In this document: one piece after another, positions 17,312 to 25,563 of the stretch
How the letters are laid out: each line of letters opens with the position of its first letter
How positions within the stretch are numbered: position 1 is the first letter of the stretch
NCBI RefSeq assembly: GCF_900544955.1
Contig: NZ_UQXD01000007.1
Location: 1-64,000 of the forward strand
Source: an uncultured Oscillibacter sp.
Lineage (GTDB): Bacteria > Bacillota > Clostridia > Oscillospirales > Oscillospiraceae
Length of the DNA: 64,000 nucleotides
Direction: 5' to 3'
The notes under the pieces: generated by a model
What the model was told of the DNA's origin: nothing
Databases searched by the model: none
The model's input: the letters and a program-made list of their open reading frames with translations, nothing else
Made by a program: the position numbers and the translations under genes

Positions 17312-17839
17312 ATGGCCGCCGTCAAACGGATCCGGATCTCTGCCGCAGTCCTGGCCGCGGCGCTGGCCGCCTTCCTGTGGTACATCCGCCTCCTGCCCCT
17401 GTCCGCCTTTTTGCCGGAGGAACCCCTCTCCCGCATCTATCTGTTTGCCTATCGGTTCCTGCCCGACCCCGGCCAGGAGGAGGCCGCCCGCCAGATGCCC
17501 CTGCTGCCGGAGGACCCGGCCTTTTCGGAGGTCCGTCAGGCGCTGCCGGAACTCCGCTTCCGCCGCGCCCCGGTGCGCAGCGCAATCCAGGCCGCGGACC
17601 GGTGGACGGGGTCCATCCCCCCTTTCCCCCCTCCCCTCGGGGCGGCGTACCACGGCCATGTGACGCTGGATACCGTACCGGAGATGGAGACCGCCCTCAC
17701 CCTGGAATTCCACGTGAAACAGTGGGAGCTGCGCCTCTCGGGAGGCCGTTCCTGCATCGTCACCCTCTCCGGCGGGGAGGCGGCCTCCGCCGCCTTCCGG
17801 GAGGCCGTTTGGGCCCTGCTGCCCCGGGAGGCGCCATGA
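17312..17839 (+). CDS. Membrane-anchored protein of unknown function
   Basis: A 175-residue protein I do not recognise, with one N-terminal hydrophobic helix (about residues 8-27) and a predicted extracytoplasmic domain of about 145 residues rich in Pro and Arg. It follows hisS by 25 bases (GCGAGGAGGG ribosome binding site) and overlaps the next gene by 4 bases (ATGA), so the two form a translationally coupled pair. A 14 of 16 match to parS (17706-17721) is embedded in its coding sequence. Confidence 0.7.
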   Translation: MAAVKRIRISAAVLAAALAAFLWYIRLLPLSAFLPEEPLSRIYLFAYRFLPDPGQEEAARQMPLLPEDPAFSEVRQALPELRFRRAPVRSAIQAADRWTGSIPPFPPPLGAAYHGHVTLDTVPEMETALTLEFHVKQWELRLSGGRSCIVTLSGGEAASAAFREAVWALLPREAP

Positions 17840-18351
17840 AAAACCGTACCTGGAAATACGCCGTCTCCCCGGTCCTCCTGACCCTGGTACTGTTGGCGGG
17901 ACTGTGGTACTACCGCCCCGTGACCTTCCACATTCTGGACCCGGCGCTGCGCCCTGCGGTGATACGCGTCACCCTGATCCGCTCCGGCAGCGCCCCGGAC
18001 AGCCAGTCCCGCACCCTGGAGGCGGACGTCTCCACGGAGCAGGGGCGGACCCTCCTCTCCCGGCTGGAGGGCCTCCGCTTCCGCCGCCCACCCACCAATC
18101 TGCTGTTCCACCCCCTCTCCCCCACCGCCGGCGGGCGGCAGGCCGCCCAGGGGGAGTACCGCATGCTGATTCGGCTCTCCGGCGGGGACGGCGATTGGGT
18201 GTCCCTGCAATTCTCCGACGGCCGCTGGGCCTACGGCACCTCCCGTCAGCCCCAATTCCTCCCCTGCCACGTCCCCGACGGCCGGGCCGCCGGGCAGGCG
18301 CTGGGGGATATCCTGTGGGAAATCGCCGCGCCCCGCGAATCCGCATCGTAA
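17836..18351 (+). CDS. Membrane-anchored protein of unknown function, partner of the preceding gene
   Basis: A 171-residue protein with an N-terminal membrane helix (about residues 8-26, LLTLVLLAGLWYYRPV) and an external domain of mainly beta character. It shares its layout (signal anchor plus about 145 residues) and operon with the preceding gene but no clear sequence similarity. No function can be assigned. Confidence 0.7.
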   Translation: MKNRTWKYAVSPVLLTLVLLAGLWYYRPVTFHILDPALRPAVIRVTLIRSGSAPDSQSRTLEADVSTEQGRTLLSRLEGLRFRRPPTNLLFHPLSPTAGGRQAAQGEYRMLIRLSGGDGDWVSLQFSDGRWAYGTSRQPQFLPCHVPDGRAAGQALGDILWEIAAPRESAS

Positions 18352-18398
18352 TTTTTTGGCACTACAATACAATCTGTATTGAATTTTGGAGGTGTATG

Positions 18399-20123
18399 AT
18401 GAAACGATCCCGCCTGCTGTCCCTGCTGCTGGCCCTGGTTCTGGCCGTCTCCCTGACCCTCCCCGCCGCGGCCTACAACCCCAAAAACCTGGTTCCCCAG
18501 AAACGGACCTACACCACCGCCTTTACCGACACCAAGGGCACCTGGTGCGACGAAGCGGTGCGGACCTGCTACGAGGCGGGGCTGATGGACGGAAAGTCCG
18601 CCACCGCCTTCGCCCCCCAGGACCCCCTGACCTACGGCCAGATTCTGGTCATCACCGCCCGGCTGAGCAGCCTGCTCTCCGGCGGCACCGGCCAGTTTGA
18701 CGCCCCCGCCGACGGGGAGGCTTGGTACCAGCCCGCCGTGCGCTATCTCTCCTCCATGCTGGCGCAGCAGCAGGAGCTGAGCGAGGCCGCCGACTACCTG
18801 CAGAGCTTCCTGTCCTCCATGGAGAATTCCTACAACTACTACCTCCCCATGGACGTGGCCGCCGCCTCCTGCGACCGCTACGACTTTGTGTGGTTCCTGG
18901 CGGCGGTGCTGCCGGAGACCGCCTTGACCGCCGTCAACACCATCACCACCCTGCCGGACTCCGGGGACCCGGACGTGCTTCGGTTCTATAACGCCGGCAT
19001 CCTCACCGGCAGCGACGAGTACGGCACCTTCAACGGCATCAGCCTGCTGAACCGGGGCCAGGCCGCCGCCATGCTGGCCCGGATTGTGGACCCCGCTCAG
19101 CGGGTGACCTTCACGCCCAAGGTCCTGGTGCTCTCCCAGGCGCTTCTGGGCCTGGCGCCGGAGACCGCCCTCTTGACGGTGGACGGCTATGCGGTGAGCG
19201 CGGAGCTGTACACCTACTTCCTCACCCAGAACATCTCCACCATGGAGATGGACCACTACTTCAGCTACTACGAGACCTATCCCCAGGAGTTCGAGGCCTA
19301 TTTGGGCGACGCCGAATTTGAAGGCGACTTCGGGGATTACCTGCGGGAGAAGAAGGGCATCGACGTCGACGCCCCCATCGATTGGAACACCCCCGACAAG
19401 GGGGGCATGACCCCGGCCCAGAAAGTCCGGGAGGACACCCTTTCCGACGTCACCCAGCTGGCGGTGCTGCTGAACCACGAGAAGGACTATCCCCTCACCG
19501 CCGAGCAAAAGACGGTGTCGGACTCCCTGTCCTACCTCTGGCACTACGGCTACTCCGACCAGGTCCGCCGCACCGTCATGACCGCCTACTATATCCAGGA
19601 GAACCTGACCGACTCCTTCTCCCTCACACCCGAGCAGCTCAACGGCTACTTGAAGGACGCCGGGTGCGTGTACGGCCAGTATGCGGTGATCTACCGGGGC
19701 GACGAGGGGTGGTATGACAGCGACGCCGAGGCCCGGGAGGCCGCCGACACCGTCCGCAGCCAGATGGCCGCCCACCGGGGCGACACGGAGTATCTGGAAT
19801 ACCTCATCTGGAAGTACAGCGACGACTACAACACCCAGCCGGGCCTGATCTCCATCGAAAACCTGACGCTGGAAAACCGCCAGGCCCTGGAGCGGCTGTC
19901 CAACGGGCAGGTGTCCGCCGTGCTGGCGGAGGAGGACCGCTACCTGGTGGTGCTGAAGCTGGACCCCTCCCAGGATGCGTATATCAGCGAAACCGCCGCC
20001 AGCTTCCCCGCCGCCGCTCAGGTGGCGGCCTGGTCCCAGGCCGCCAAGACGGCGTTCTCCGCCGCCTATGAGGCCGTCGACATCGCCGCGGCCGCCGCGG
20101 CCTACGCCGCCCTGAACGGATAA
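18399..20123 (+). CDS. Secreted SLH-domain protein with a foldase-like (SurA/PpiC) region
   Basis: A 574-residue exported protein. A Sec signal peptide (residues 1-24, ending PAAAY) precedes two SLH-like repeats (about 40-95, DEAVRTCYEAGLMDGKSATAF; and 185-225, VLRFYNAGILTGSDEYGTF...NRGQAAAMLARI), which bind secondary wall polymers. From about residue 245 the sequence resembles SurA N-terminal and parvulin regions of peptidyl-prolyl isomerases, with no clearly complete catalytic set visible. ATG 18399 sits six bases after GGAGG; ATG 18396 would be too close. The SLH parts are paralogous to the broken gene at 12073. It probably works at the cell surface on exported proteins. Confidence 0.8.
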   Translation: MKRSRLLSLLLALVLAVSLTLPAAAYNPKNLVPQKRTYTTAFTDTKGTWCDEAVRTCYEAGLMDGKSATAFAPQDPLTYGQILVITARLSSLLSGGTGQFDAPADGEAWYQPAVRYLSSMLAQQQELSEAADYLQSFLSSMENSYNYYLPMDVAAASCDRYDFVWFLAAVLPETALTAVNTITTLPDSGDPDVLRFYNAGILTGSDEYGTFNGISLLNRGQAAAMLARIVDPAQRVTFTPKVLVLSQALLGLAPETALLTVDGYAVSAELYTYFLTQNISTMEMDHYFSYYETYPQEFEAYLGDAEFEGDFGDYLREKKGIDVDAPIDWNTPDKGGMTPAQKVREDTLSDVTQLAVLLNHEKDYPLTAEQKTVSDSLSYLWHYGYSDQVRRTVMTAYYIQENLTDSFSLTPEQLNGYLKDAGCVYGQYAVIYRGDEGWYDSDAEAREAADTVRSQMAAHRGDTEYLEYLIWKYSDDYNTQPGLISIENLTLENRQALERLSNGQVSAVLAEEDRYLVVLKLDPSQDAYISETAASFPAAAQVAAWSQAAKTAFSAAYEAVDIAAAAAAYAALNG

Positions 20124-20127
20124 GGGA

Positions 20128-20149
20128 ACGGGGGCCCGCCGGCCCCCGT
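20128..20149 (+). terminator. Hairpin after the SLH/foldase gene
   Basis: Inverted repeat ACGGGGGC/GCCCCCGT five bases after the stop codon. No T run, so weak evidence for termination. Confidence 0.45.
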
Positions 20150-20190
20150 CCCGGCAGAGAGTCTATACAACAGAAAGGAATCAACCAACC

Positions 20191-21966
20191 ATGATGCAAT
20201 CTCGTACCCATACCTGCGCGGACCTGCGGCTCAGCGACGCCGGCCGGCAGGTGCAAATCGTCGGCTGGATGGAAAACGTCCGGGTGGTCAGCGGCAGTCT
20301 GGCCTTCGTCGTCCTCCGGGACTTCTACGGCACCACCCAGGTGGTGGCGGAGACCGAGGAGATGGTGGACCAATTCAAGTCCATCAACAAGGAGTCCACC
20401 CTCTCCGTGGCAGGCACGGTCCGGGAGCGGGCCAGCAAGAACCCCAAGCTCCCCACCGGCGACATTGAGGTCGTCCCCTCTAAAGTGGAGGTCCTGGGCC
20501 GCTGCCGTCACAACGAGCTGCCCTTCCCCATCAACCGCAGCCGGGAGGCCGACGAGGCCACCCGCCTGAAATACCGCTATCTGGACCTGCGGAACCCGGA
20601 CGTGAAGAAGAACATCATCCTGCGCTGCCAGGTGGTCTCCGCCCTGCGCCAGGCCATGACGGACCACGGCTTCCTGGAGATCACCACCCCCATCCTCACC
20701 GCCTCCTCCCCCGAGGGCGCCCGGGACTATCTGGTGCCCGCCCGGAACCACCCCGGCAAGTTCTACGCCCTGCCCCAGGCCCCCCAGCAGTTCAAGCAGC
20801 TGCTGATGACCTCGGGCTTCGACCGCTATTTCCAGATCGCCCCCTGCTTCCGGGACGAGGACGCCCGGGCGGACCGCTCCCCCGGCGAGTTCTATCAGCT
20901 GGACATGGAGATGGCCTTCGCCTCCCAAGAGGACGTGTTCGCCGTGCTGGAGGACGTGCTGCCCCCCATCTTCGCCAAATACGGCACCTATGACCGGGCC
21001 TCCGGCGCCCCCTTCCAGCGCATCCCCTACCGGGAGGCCATGGAGAAGTACGGCTCCGACAAGCCGGATCTGCGCATCGATCTGACGGTACAGGACGCCA
21101 CGGCGGTGCTGGGCGGCTGCGGCTTCGGCCCCTTCGAGGGAGCCGTGGTGAAGGCCGTGGTGGTCTCCGGCTTCCAGGAGACCCGGAAATTCATCGACAA
21201 GACCCTCTCCGACGTGGAGGTGGTCTCCGGCGGCAAGCCCTACTGGTTCCGCCTGGACGAAAACGGCGAGCCGGTGGGCGGCATCGCCAAGTTTGCCGCC
21301 CCCATCAAGGAGCAGGTGGTGGCAGCCCTGGGACTGAAGCCGGGGGACTTTGTGGCCCTCGCCGCCGGGTCCCTGGGCGCCGCCCAGAAGACCGCCGGCG
21401 TGCTGGTGAAGACCCTGGGCGCCGCGGTTCCCGGCCACATGGACAAGGAGCAGTACGCCTTCTGCTGGATTGTGGACTTCCCCATGTATGAGATCGGCGA
21501 GGAGTCCGGCCAGCTGGAGTTCTGCCACAACCCCTTCTCCATGCCCTCCGGCGGGCTGGAGGTGCTGCGGAAGGCGGAGCGGGGAGAGATCGACCCCCTG
21601 TCCATCACCGCCGACCAGTACGACCTGGTGTGTAACGGAGTGGAGCTGAGCTCCGGCGCCGTCCGGAACCACGACCCGGAGATCATGATCAAGGCCTTCG
21701 AACTGGTCCGCCTGGGCGAGGAGGACGTGAAGGCCAAGTTCCCCGCCATGTACAACGCCTTCACCTACGGCGCACCCCCCCACGCGGGCATCGCCCCCGG
21801 CGTGGACCGGATGGTGATGCTGCTGGCGGGAGAGGACTCCATCCGGGAGATCATCCCCTTCCCCATGAACAAAAACGCCCAGGACGTGATGATGGGCGCC
21901 CCCGGCACCGTCACCCAGAAGCAGCTGGACGAGCTGCACATCGCTCTGGTTCCGCCAGAGAAATAA
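20191..21966 (+). CDS. aspS: Aspartyl-tRNA synthetase (bacterial type)
   Basis: A 591-residue class IIb synthetase charging tRNA-Asp. The N-terminal OB-fold anticodon-binding domain (1-110) is followed by the catalytic core with motif 2 FRDEDARADRSPGEFYQLD, the bacterial GAD insertion (about 290-420), and motif 3 GAPPHAGIAPGVDRMVMLL. AGAAAGGA precedes the tandem ATG at 20191. No T-box lies directly upstream; the hisS leader 4.5 kb upstream is the nearest one. Whether it discriminates tRNA-Asp from tRNA-Asn is not apparent, and no gat genes are present. Confidence 0.95.
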   Translation: MMQSRTHTCADLRLSDAGRQVQIVGWMENVRVVSGSLAFVVLRDFYGTTQVVAETEEMVDQFKSINKESTLSVAGTVRERASKNPKLPTGDIEVVPSKVEVLGRCRHNELPFPINRSREADEATRLKYRYLDLRNPDVKKNIILRCQVVSALRQAMTDHGFLEITTPILTASSPEGARDYLVPARNHPGKFYALPQAPQQFKQLLMTSGFDRYFQIAPCFRDEDARADRSPGEFYQLDMEMAFASQEDVFAVLEDVLPPIFAKYGTYDRASGAPFQRIPYREAMEKYGSDKPDLRIDLTVQDATAVLGGCGFGPFEGAVVKAVVVSGFQETRKFIDKTLSDVEVVSGGKPYWFRLDENGEPVGGIAKFAAPIKEQVVAALGLKPGDFVALAAGSLGAAQKTAGVLVKTLGAAVPGHMDKEQYAFCWIVDFPMYEIGEESGQLEFCHNPFSMPSGGLEVLRKAERGEIDPLSITADQYDLVCNGVELSSGAVRNHDPEIMIKAFELVRLGEEDVKAKFPAMYNAFTYGAPPHAGIAPGVDRMVMLLAGEDSIREIIPFPMNKNAQDVMMGAPGTVTQKQLDELHIALVPPEK

Positions 21967-21970
21967 CCGG

Positions 21971-22003
21971 CAAGAAAAGCGCACCGCCGGTGCGCTTTTC
22001 TTG
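21971..22003 (+). terminator. Intrinsic terminator of aspS
   Basis: A 15-bp perfect stem (CAAGAAAAGCGCACC) with a 3-base loop; the 3' arm carries TTTTCTTG. It is strong and placed five bases after aspS. Confidence 0.85.
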
Positions 22004-22029
22004 CTTCATATCTATTTCCATTATTTCTA

Positions 22030-22058
22030 TTGACAGTTCTGTTCAATCCTGCTATATT
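22030..22058 (+). promoter_or_regulatory. Near-consensus promoter of the coiled-coil/NagZ pair
   Basis: TTGACA (22030-22035), a 17-base spacer and TATATT (22053-22058), starting transcription about 18 bases before the ribosome binding site. Confidence 0.85.
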
Positions 22059-22082
22059 AATTGGCAGAAAGGAGGGGATATC

Positions 22083-22631
22083 ATGCAGTATGATGCCATT
22101 ATTTTGGAGCTGATGTCCCGCATTCAATCGTTGGAACAGACTGTCGGGGAGGTGAACCGCCGCATTTCTGCTTTAGAAAACGCGGGACTCTCCGATGAAA
22201 CAAAAGAAACAGTCGATTCTTCTCCGGAGGAGCCGGAGGCGCACCGCCAAAAGATGACCGAGGAGATGATTCTCGCCTGTTACGCCTGCGCCGTCCGCCT
22301 CGACCGCCAGGAGGGGCTGGACTTCAACCGGGAGGTCGCGGACCTGGCCAGGCGGACCGGGATGAAAAAATCCTCCGCCATCATGTATGTGTACGCCGTG
22401 AAAAACATGCGCAGCGGCACCGTGTACAAGCGGGCCATCAACCAGACGGCCACCGAGCGGTTCTTCCAGCGCATTTTGCAGGACGACGGCACCGCCGGGC
22501 TGGAAAAGGCCCTCCGGGCCACCCGCGCCCACATCGCCTACCGCCAGCAGCTTGGCCACACGGTGGACGGCCTCATCGCCCTCTGCGACCGCTATGAGGG
22601 GCAGGCCGCCGGAAGCGGGAGGCCCTCATGA
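22083..22631 (+). CDS. Coiled-coil protein of unknown function
   Basis: A 182-residue cytoplasmic protein. Residues 1-35 form a short coiled coil (LELMSRIQSLEQTVGEV), then an acidic linker, then a helical domain (about 65-175) with SSAIMYVYAVKNMRSGTVYKR and TERFFQRI. From memory this domain resembles the N-terminal head domain of ScoMcrA-like restriction proteins, but no nuclease domain follows, so the resemblance may be structural only. ATG 22083 is eight bases after AGAAAGGAGG; the longer in-frame reading from 21990 spans the promoter and is rejected. It overlaps the next gene by 4 bases. Confidence 0.7.
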   Translation: MQYDAIILELMSRIQSLEQTVGEVNRRISALENAGLSDETKETVDSSPEEPEAHRQKMTEEMILACYACAVRLDRQEGLDFNREVADLARRTGMKKSSAIMYVYAVKNMRSGTVYKRAINQTATERFFQRILQDDGTAGLEKALRATRAHIAYRQQLGHTVDGLIALCDRYEGQAAGSGRPS

Positions 22632-23812
22632 GAGCCCCTCTCCCGGCCCTGCTGGCCCTCTCCCTGCTCCTCACCGCCTGCGGCGCCTCCCCGGCCGCGG
22701 AGGCGCCCCCTCCGCCCCCGCCCCCCGCGGAGGAGGAGCCGCTCCCCCCGCCGCCTGTGGAGGAGGAGCCGGACCTCGCCCAGCAGCAGCTGGACGACCT
22801 GATCGCCTCCATGTCCCTGGCGGAGCAGGTGGGGCAGTTGTTCTTCGCCCGCTGCCCCGCATCGGACGCCGCGGCGGACGTGGCGTCCTACCACCTGGGG
22901 GGCTACGTGCTCTTCGGCAGGGACTATCAGGACGGCGGGGGCGGCTGGCTCACCGCCGAGGCCTTTACCCAGACGGTGCAGAGCTACCAGGACACGGCCA
23001 GCATTCCCCTGCTCATCGGCTCCGATGAGGAGGGCGGCACCGTCACCCGGGCCAGCCGCAACCCGAACCTGTTTCCGGAGGGCACCTTCCGCTCCCCCCA
23101 GGCCCTCCTGGCCCGGGGGAAGGACGGAGAGGACCCCTTCGCCGCAGACGCCCGGGAGAAGAGCGCCGCCCTGGCCCGGTACGGCATCAACGTGAACCTG
23201 GCCCCGGTCTGCGACGTCTCCACCGACCCGTCAAACTTCATCTATGACCGGACGCTGGGACAGGACGCCCAGGCCACGGCAGCCTACGTTGCCTCCGTAG
23301 TGGGGGCCATGCGTGATGCCGGCATGGGCAGCGTCCTCAAGCACTTCCCCGGCTACGGCAGCAACGCCGACACCCACACCGGCATCGCCCTGGACACCCG
23401 GCCCCTGGAGACCTTCCGGACATCGGACCTCCTCCCCTTTTCCGCCGGCATCGCCGCCGGCGGGGAGACCACCGCCATTCTGGTGTCCCACAACATCATC
23501 CAATGCATGGACCCAGACCTGCCCGCCTCCCTCTCCCCCGCCGTCCACCGGCTGCTGCGGGAGGAGCTGGGCTTTGAGGGGGTGGTGATGACTGACGATC
23601 TGGCCATGGACGCCGTGGCGGCCTATTCCGAGGAGGGGGCCGTGGCGGTGCTGGCCCTGGAGGCCGGTAACGATCTGATTCTCACCACCGATTACCGCAC
23701 ACAGATTCCCAAGGTCCTGGAGGCCGTCCAGTCCGGCGCCCTCTCCCAGGAGACCGTTACCACGGCCTGCCGCCGGGTTCTCCGGTGGAAACAGGCCCTG
23801 GGACTGCTGTGA
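22628..23812 (+). CDS. Lipoprotein beta-N-acetylhexosaminidase (NagZ-like, GH3)
   Basis: A 394-residue glycoside hydrolase family 3 enzyme likely releasing N-acetylglucosamine from muropeptides or other cell-wall fragments outside the membrane. A lipoprotein signal with lipobox LTAC (Cys18) is followed by a proline/glutamate spacer (about residues 24-50). The NagZ catalytic loop KHFPGYGSNADTHTG carries the Asp-His dyad, and VVMTDDLAM contains the nucleophile Asp. Start ATG overlaps the upstream stop as ATGA. It lacks the C-terminal domain of longer Bacillus NagZ proteins. Confidence 0.9.
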   Translation: MRAPLPALLALSLLLTACGASPAAEAPPPPPPPAEEEPLPPPPVEEEPDLAQQQLDDLIASMSLAEQVGQLFFARCPASDAAADVASYHLGGYVLFGRDYQDGGGGWLTAEAFTQTVQSYQDTASIPLLIGSDEEGGTVTRASRNPNLFPEGTFRSPQALLARGKDGEDPFAADAREKSAALARYGINVNLAPVCDVSTDPSNFIYDRTLGQDAQATAAYVASVVGAMRDAGMGSVLKHFPGYGSNADTHTGIALDTRPLETFRTSDLLPFSAGIAAGGETTAILVSHNIIQCMDPDLPASLSPAVHRLLREELGFEGVVMTDDLAMDAVAAYSEEGAVAVLALEAGNDLILTTDYRTQIPKVLEAVQSGALSQETVTTACRRVLRWKQALGLL

Positions 23813-23830
23813 CGAAAGGAAGTTTTCCAC

Positions 23831-25021
23831 ATGGAGACGGAAAAACTCTATTACCAGGACCCCTTTGCACAGACCTTCACCGCCCGGGTCCGCGCCTGTG
23901 GGGCCGTCAAGGGCGGCTATACGGTGGTGCTGGACCGCACCGCCTTCTATCCCGAGGGCGGCGGACAGCCCGCCGACCGCGGCACCCTGGACGGCATCCC
24001 CGTCACCGACGTCCAGGAGCGGGACGGGGTGATTTTCCACACGCTGGAGAAACCGGTGGAGGCCGGCGCCGTCGTCACCGGCGTTCTGGACTGGGAGCGG
24101 CGCTTCGACCACATGCAGCAGCACTCCGGAGAGCACATCCTCAGCGGCCTGCTCTGCGCCCGCCACCGCTGCGACAACGTGGGCTTCCACCTGGGCGCCG
24201 ACACCGTAACCATCGACTACAACGCCGACATCTCCTGGGAGGAGGCCCTGGCGGCGGAGCGGCTGGCTAACGCGGTGATCTGGCAGGACGTCCCGGCGGA
24301 GATCGCCTATCCCGACCGGGAGGCGCTGGAGCGCCTGGACTACCGCTCCAAAAAGGAGCTGACCGGCCAGGTCCGCATCGTCACCTTCCCCGGCGCCGAC
24401 TGCTGCGCTTGCTGCGGCACCCACGTGCTGCGGGCGGGGCAGGTGGGGCTGGTGAAGGTCCTCTCCTGCCAGAAGTTTCGGGAGGGCGTCCGGCTGGAGA
24501 TTCTCTGCGGAAAGCGGGCGGCGGACTACCTCTCCGCCGTCTACGACCAGGCCCGGGCCGTCGGCCAGCGCCTGTCGGTGAAACCGGTGGACACTCTGGC
24601 CGCCGTGGAGCGGCTGGAGGGGGAGCTCTCCGCCGCCAAGCTGCGCCTGGCGGCGCTGGAGAAGCAGCTCTTCGCCCGCATCGCCGGGGAGGCGGCGGGC
24701 AGGGGCGACACCCTCCTGTTCCAGCCCCCCATGCGCCCCGACGGCGTGCGGCGGCTGGCGGACGCCGTGGCCCATGCCTGCGGCGGCCTGGCGGCGGTGT
24801 TCTCCGGGGAGGACGGGCAGTACGCCTACGCCCTGGTCCAGGCGGGCAGCGGGGACATCTCCCCGCTGACGGCCGCCATGAACGCCGCCCTCCGCGGCCG
24901 GGGAGGCGGGCGGAACGGCTTCGCCCAGGGCAGCGCAGAGGCCGCCCGGGAGGAGATCGAGGCCTTTTTTGAAAACTGGAACAGACACGGAGGTACGCAA
25001 CATGGAATATGTCCTGATTGA
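23831..25021 (+). CDS. Alanyl-tRNA editing protein (AlaX-L type)
   Basis: A 396-residue stand-alone homologue of the AlaRS editing and DHHA1 domains, which hydrolyses mischarged Ser- or Gly-tRNA-Ala. The N-terminal beta-barrel shows DRTAFYPEGGGQPADRG, the zinc-binding editing site has QHSGEHIL and CCACCGTH, and the C-terminal DHHA1-like domain runs from about residue 260 (ending GGGGRN-type glycine loop). GAAAGGAAG precedes ATG 23831. Its 3' end overlaps the following small gene by 20 bases. Confidence 0.92.
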   Translation: METEKLYYQDPFAQTFTARVRACGAVKGGYTVVLDRTAFYPEGGGQPADRGTLDGIPVTDVQERDGVIFHTLEKPVEAGAVVTGVLDWERRFDHMQQHSGEHILSGLLCARHRCDNVGFHLGADTVTIDYNADISWEEALAAERLANAVIWQDVPAEIAYPDREALERLDYRSKKELTGQVRIVTFPGADCCACCGTHVLRAGQVGLVKVLSCQKFREGVRLEILCGKRAADYLSAVYDQARAVGQRLSVKPVDTLAAVERLEGELSAAKLRLAALEKQLFARIAGEAAGRGDTLLFQPPMRPDGVRRLADAVAHACGGLAAVFSGEDGQYAYALVQAGSGDISPLTAAMNAALRGRGGGRNGFAQGSAEAAREEIEAFFENWNRHGGTQHGICPD

Positions 25022-25307
25022 GCGGGAGACGGCGGACATCGACGAGCCGCTGCAGATCTACTCGGAGCTGGACGAAAACCGGCGGGAGGTCCGCCGGGTG
25101 GAATTTTACGACAACGGGCTCACCCACGCCTGCGGCGGGTCCTTCGGCCGGGAGGAGGCCCTGGCAAAGGACCCCTTCCCCGCCGATCTGCGGACGCTGG
25201 CTGTCCCCGGGGAGGTGACGGCCCGGGCCATTCCCGCCGCCTTCTTCCGGGAGGTCTGGAGTCAGGTCCAGGAGCGGCCCGACGGCTTCATGGGGATGTT
25301 CTTTTGA
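25002..25307 (+). CDS. Small cytoplasmic protein of unknown function
   Basis: A 101-residue acidic soluble protein without signal or membrane segments. GGAGG at 24989-24993 sets the start at ATG 25002, inside the end of the AlaX gene, so translational coupling is likely. The segment EVRRVEFYDNGLTHAC looks like a small beta-rich fold. I do not recognise the family. Confidence 0.75.
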   Translation: MEYVLIERETADIDEPLQIYSELDENRREVRRVEFYDNGLTHACGGSFGREEALAKDPFPADLRTLAVPGEVTARAIPAAFFREVWSQVQERPDGFMGMFF

Positions 25308-25563
25308 AAACGACAGAGGACCCTGCTCGCCTGGGGCGGCAGGGTCCTCTGCTATAGCAGCCTTTCGCCGGAGCGGCGAAAGGAGGTACATCCTGTTCCG
25401 CCGCGGCGTGTACGCATCCATGCAGGCTGCCTGCCCGCGGATGTCCAAGCAGCGGGCCGCCGCCTGACGCACACGTATGGCCCCCGAACGGGCGTCTGCG
25501 AGGCCCAACAGCCGCAGGGGCCTGCCGCTTCAAGCGGCAGGCCTCTGTCTTTTTCCCGGCGCG
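25308..25563 (+). other. Structured intergenic region: hairpins, mini-ORF with ribosome binding site, terminator
   Basis: 256 bases without a normal gene between converging genes. It contains a 12-bp inverted repeat at 25314-25351 (T-rich flank on the minus strand), a hairpin CCTTTCGCC/GGCGAAAGG at 25361-25382 whose end merges into AAAGGAGG, and a + strand terminator at 25519-25543 (GGCCTGCCGCTT stem, then TCTGTCTTTTT). Between them an in-frame stretch GTG 25408 to TGA 25467 would encode a 19-residue peptide (VYASMQAACPRMSKQRAAA). It could be a structured RNA, a small peptide gene or only overlapping terminators. Confidence 0.4.
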
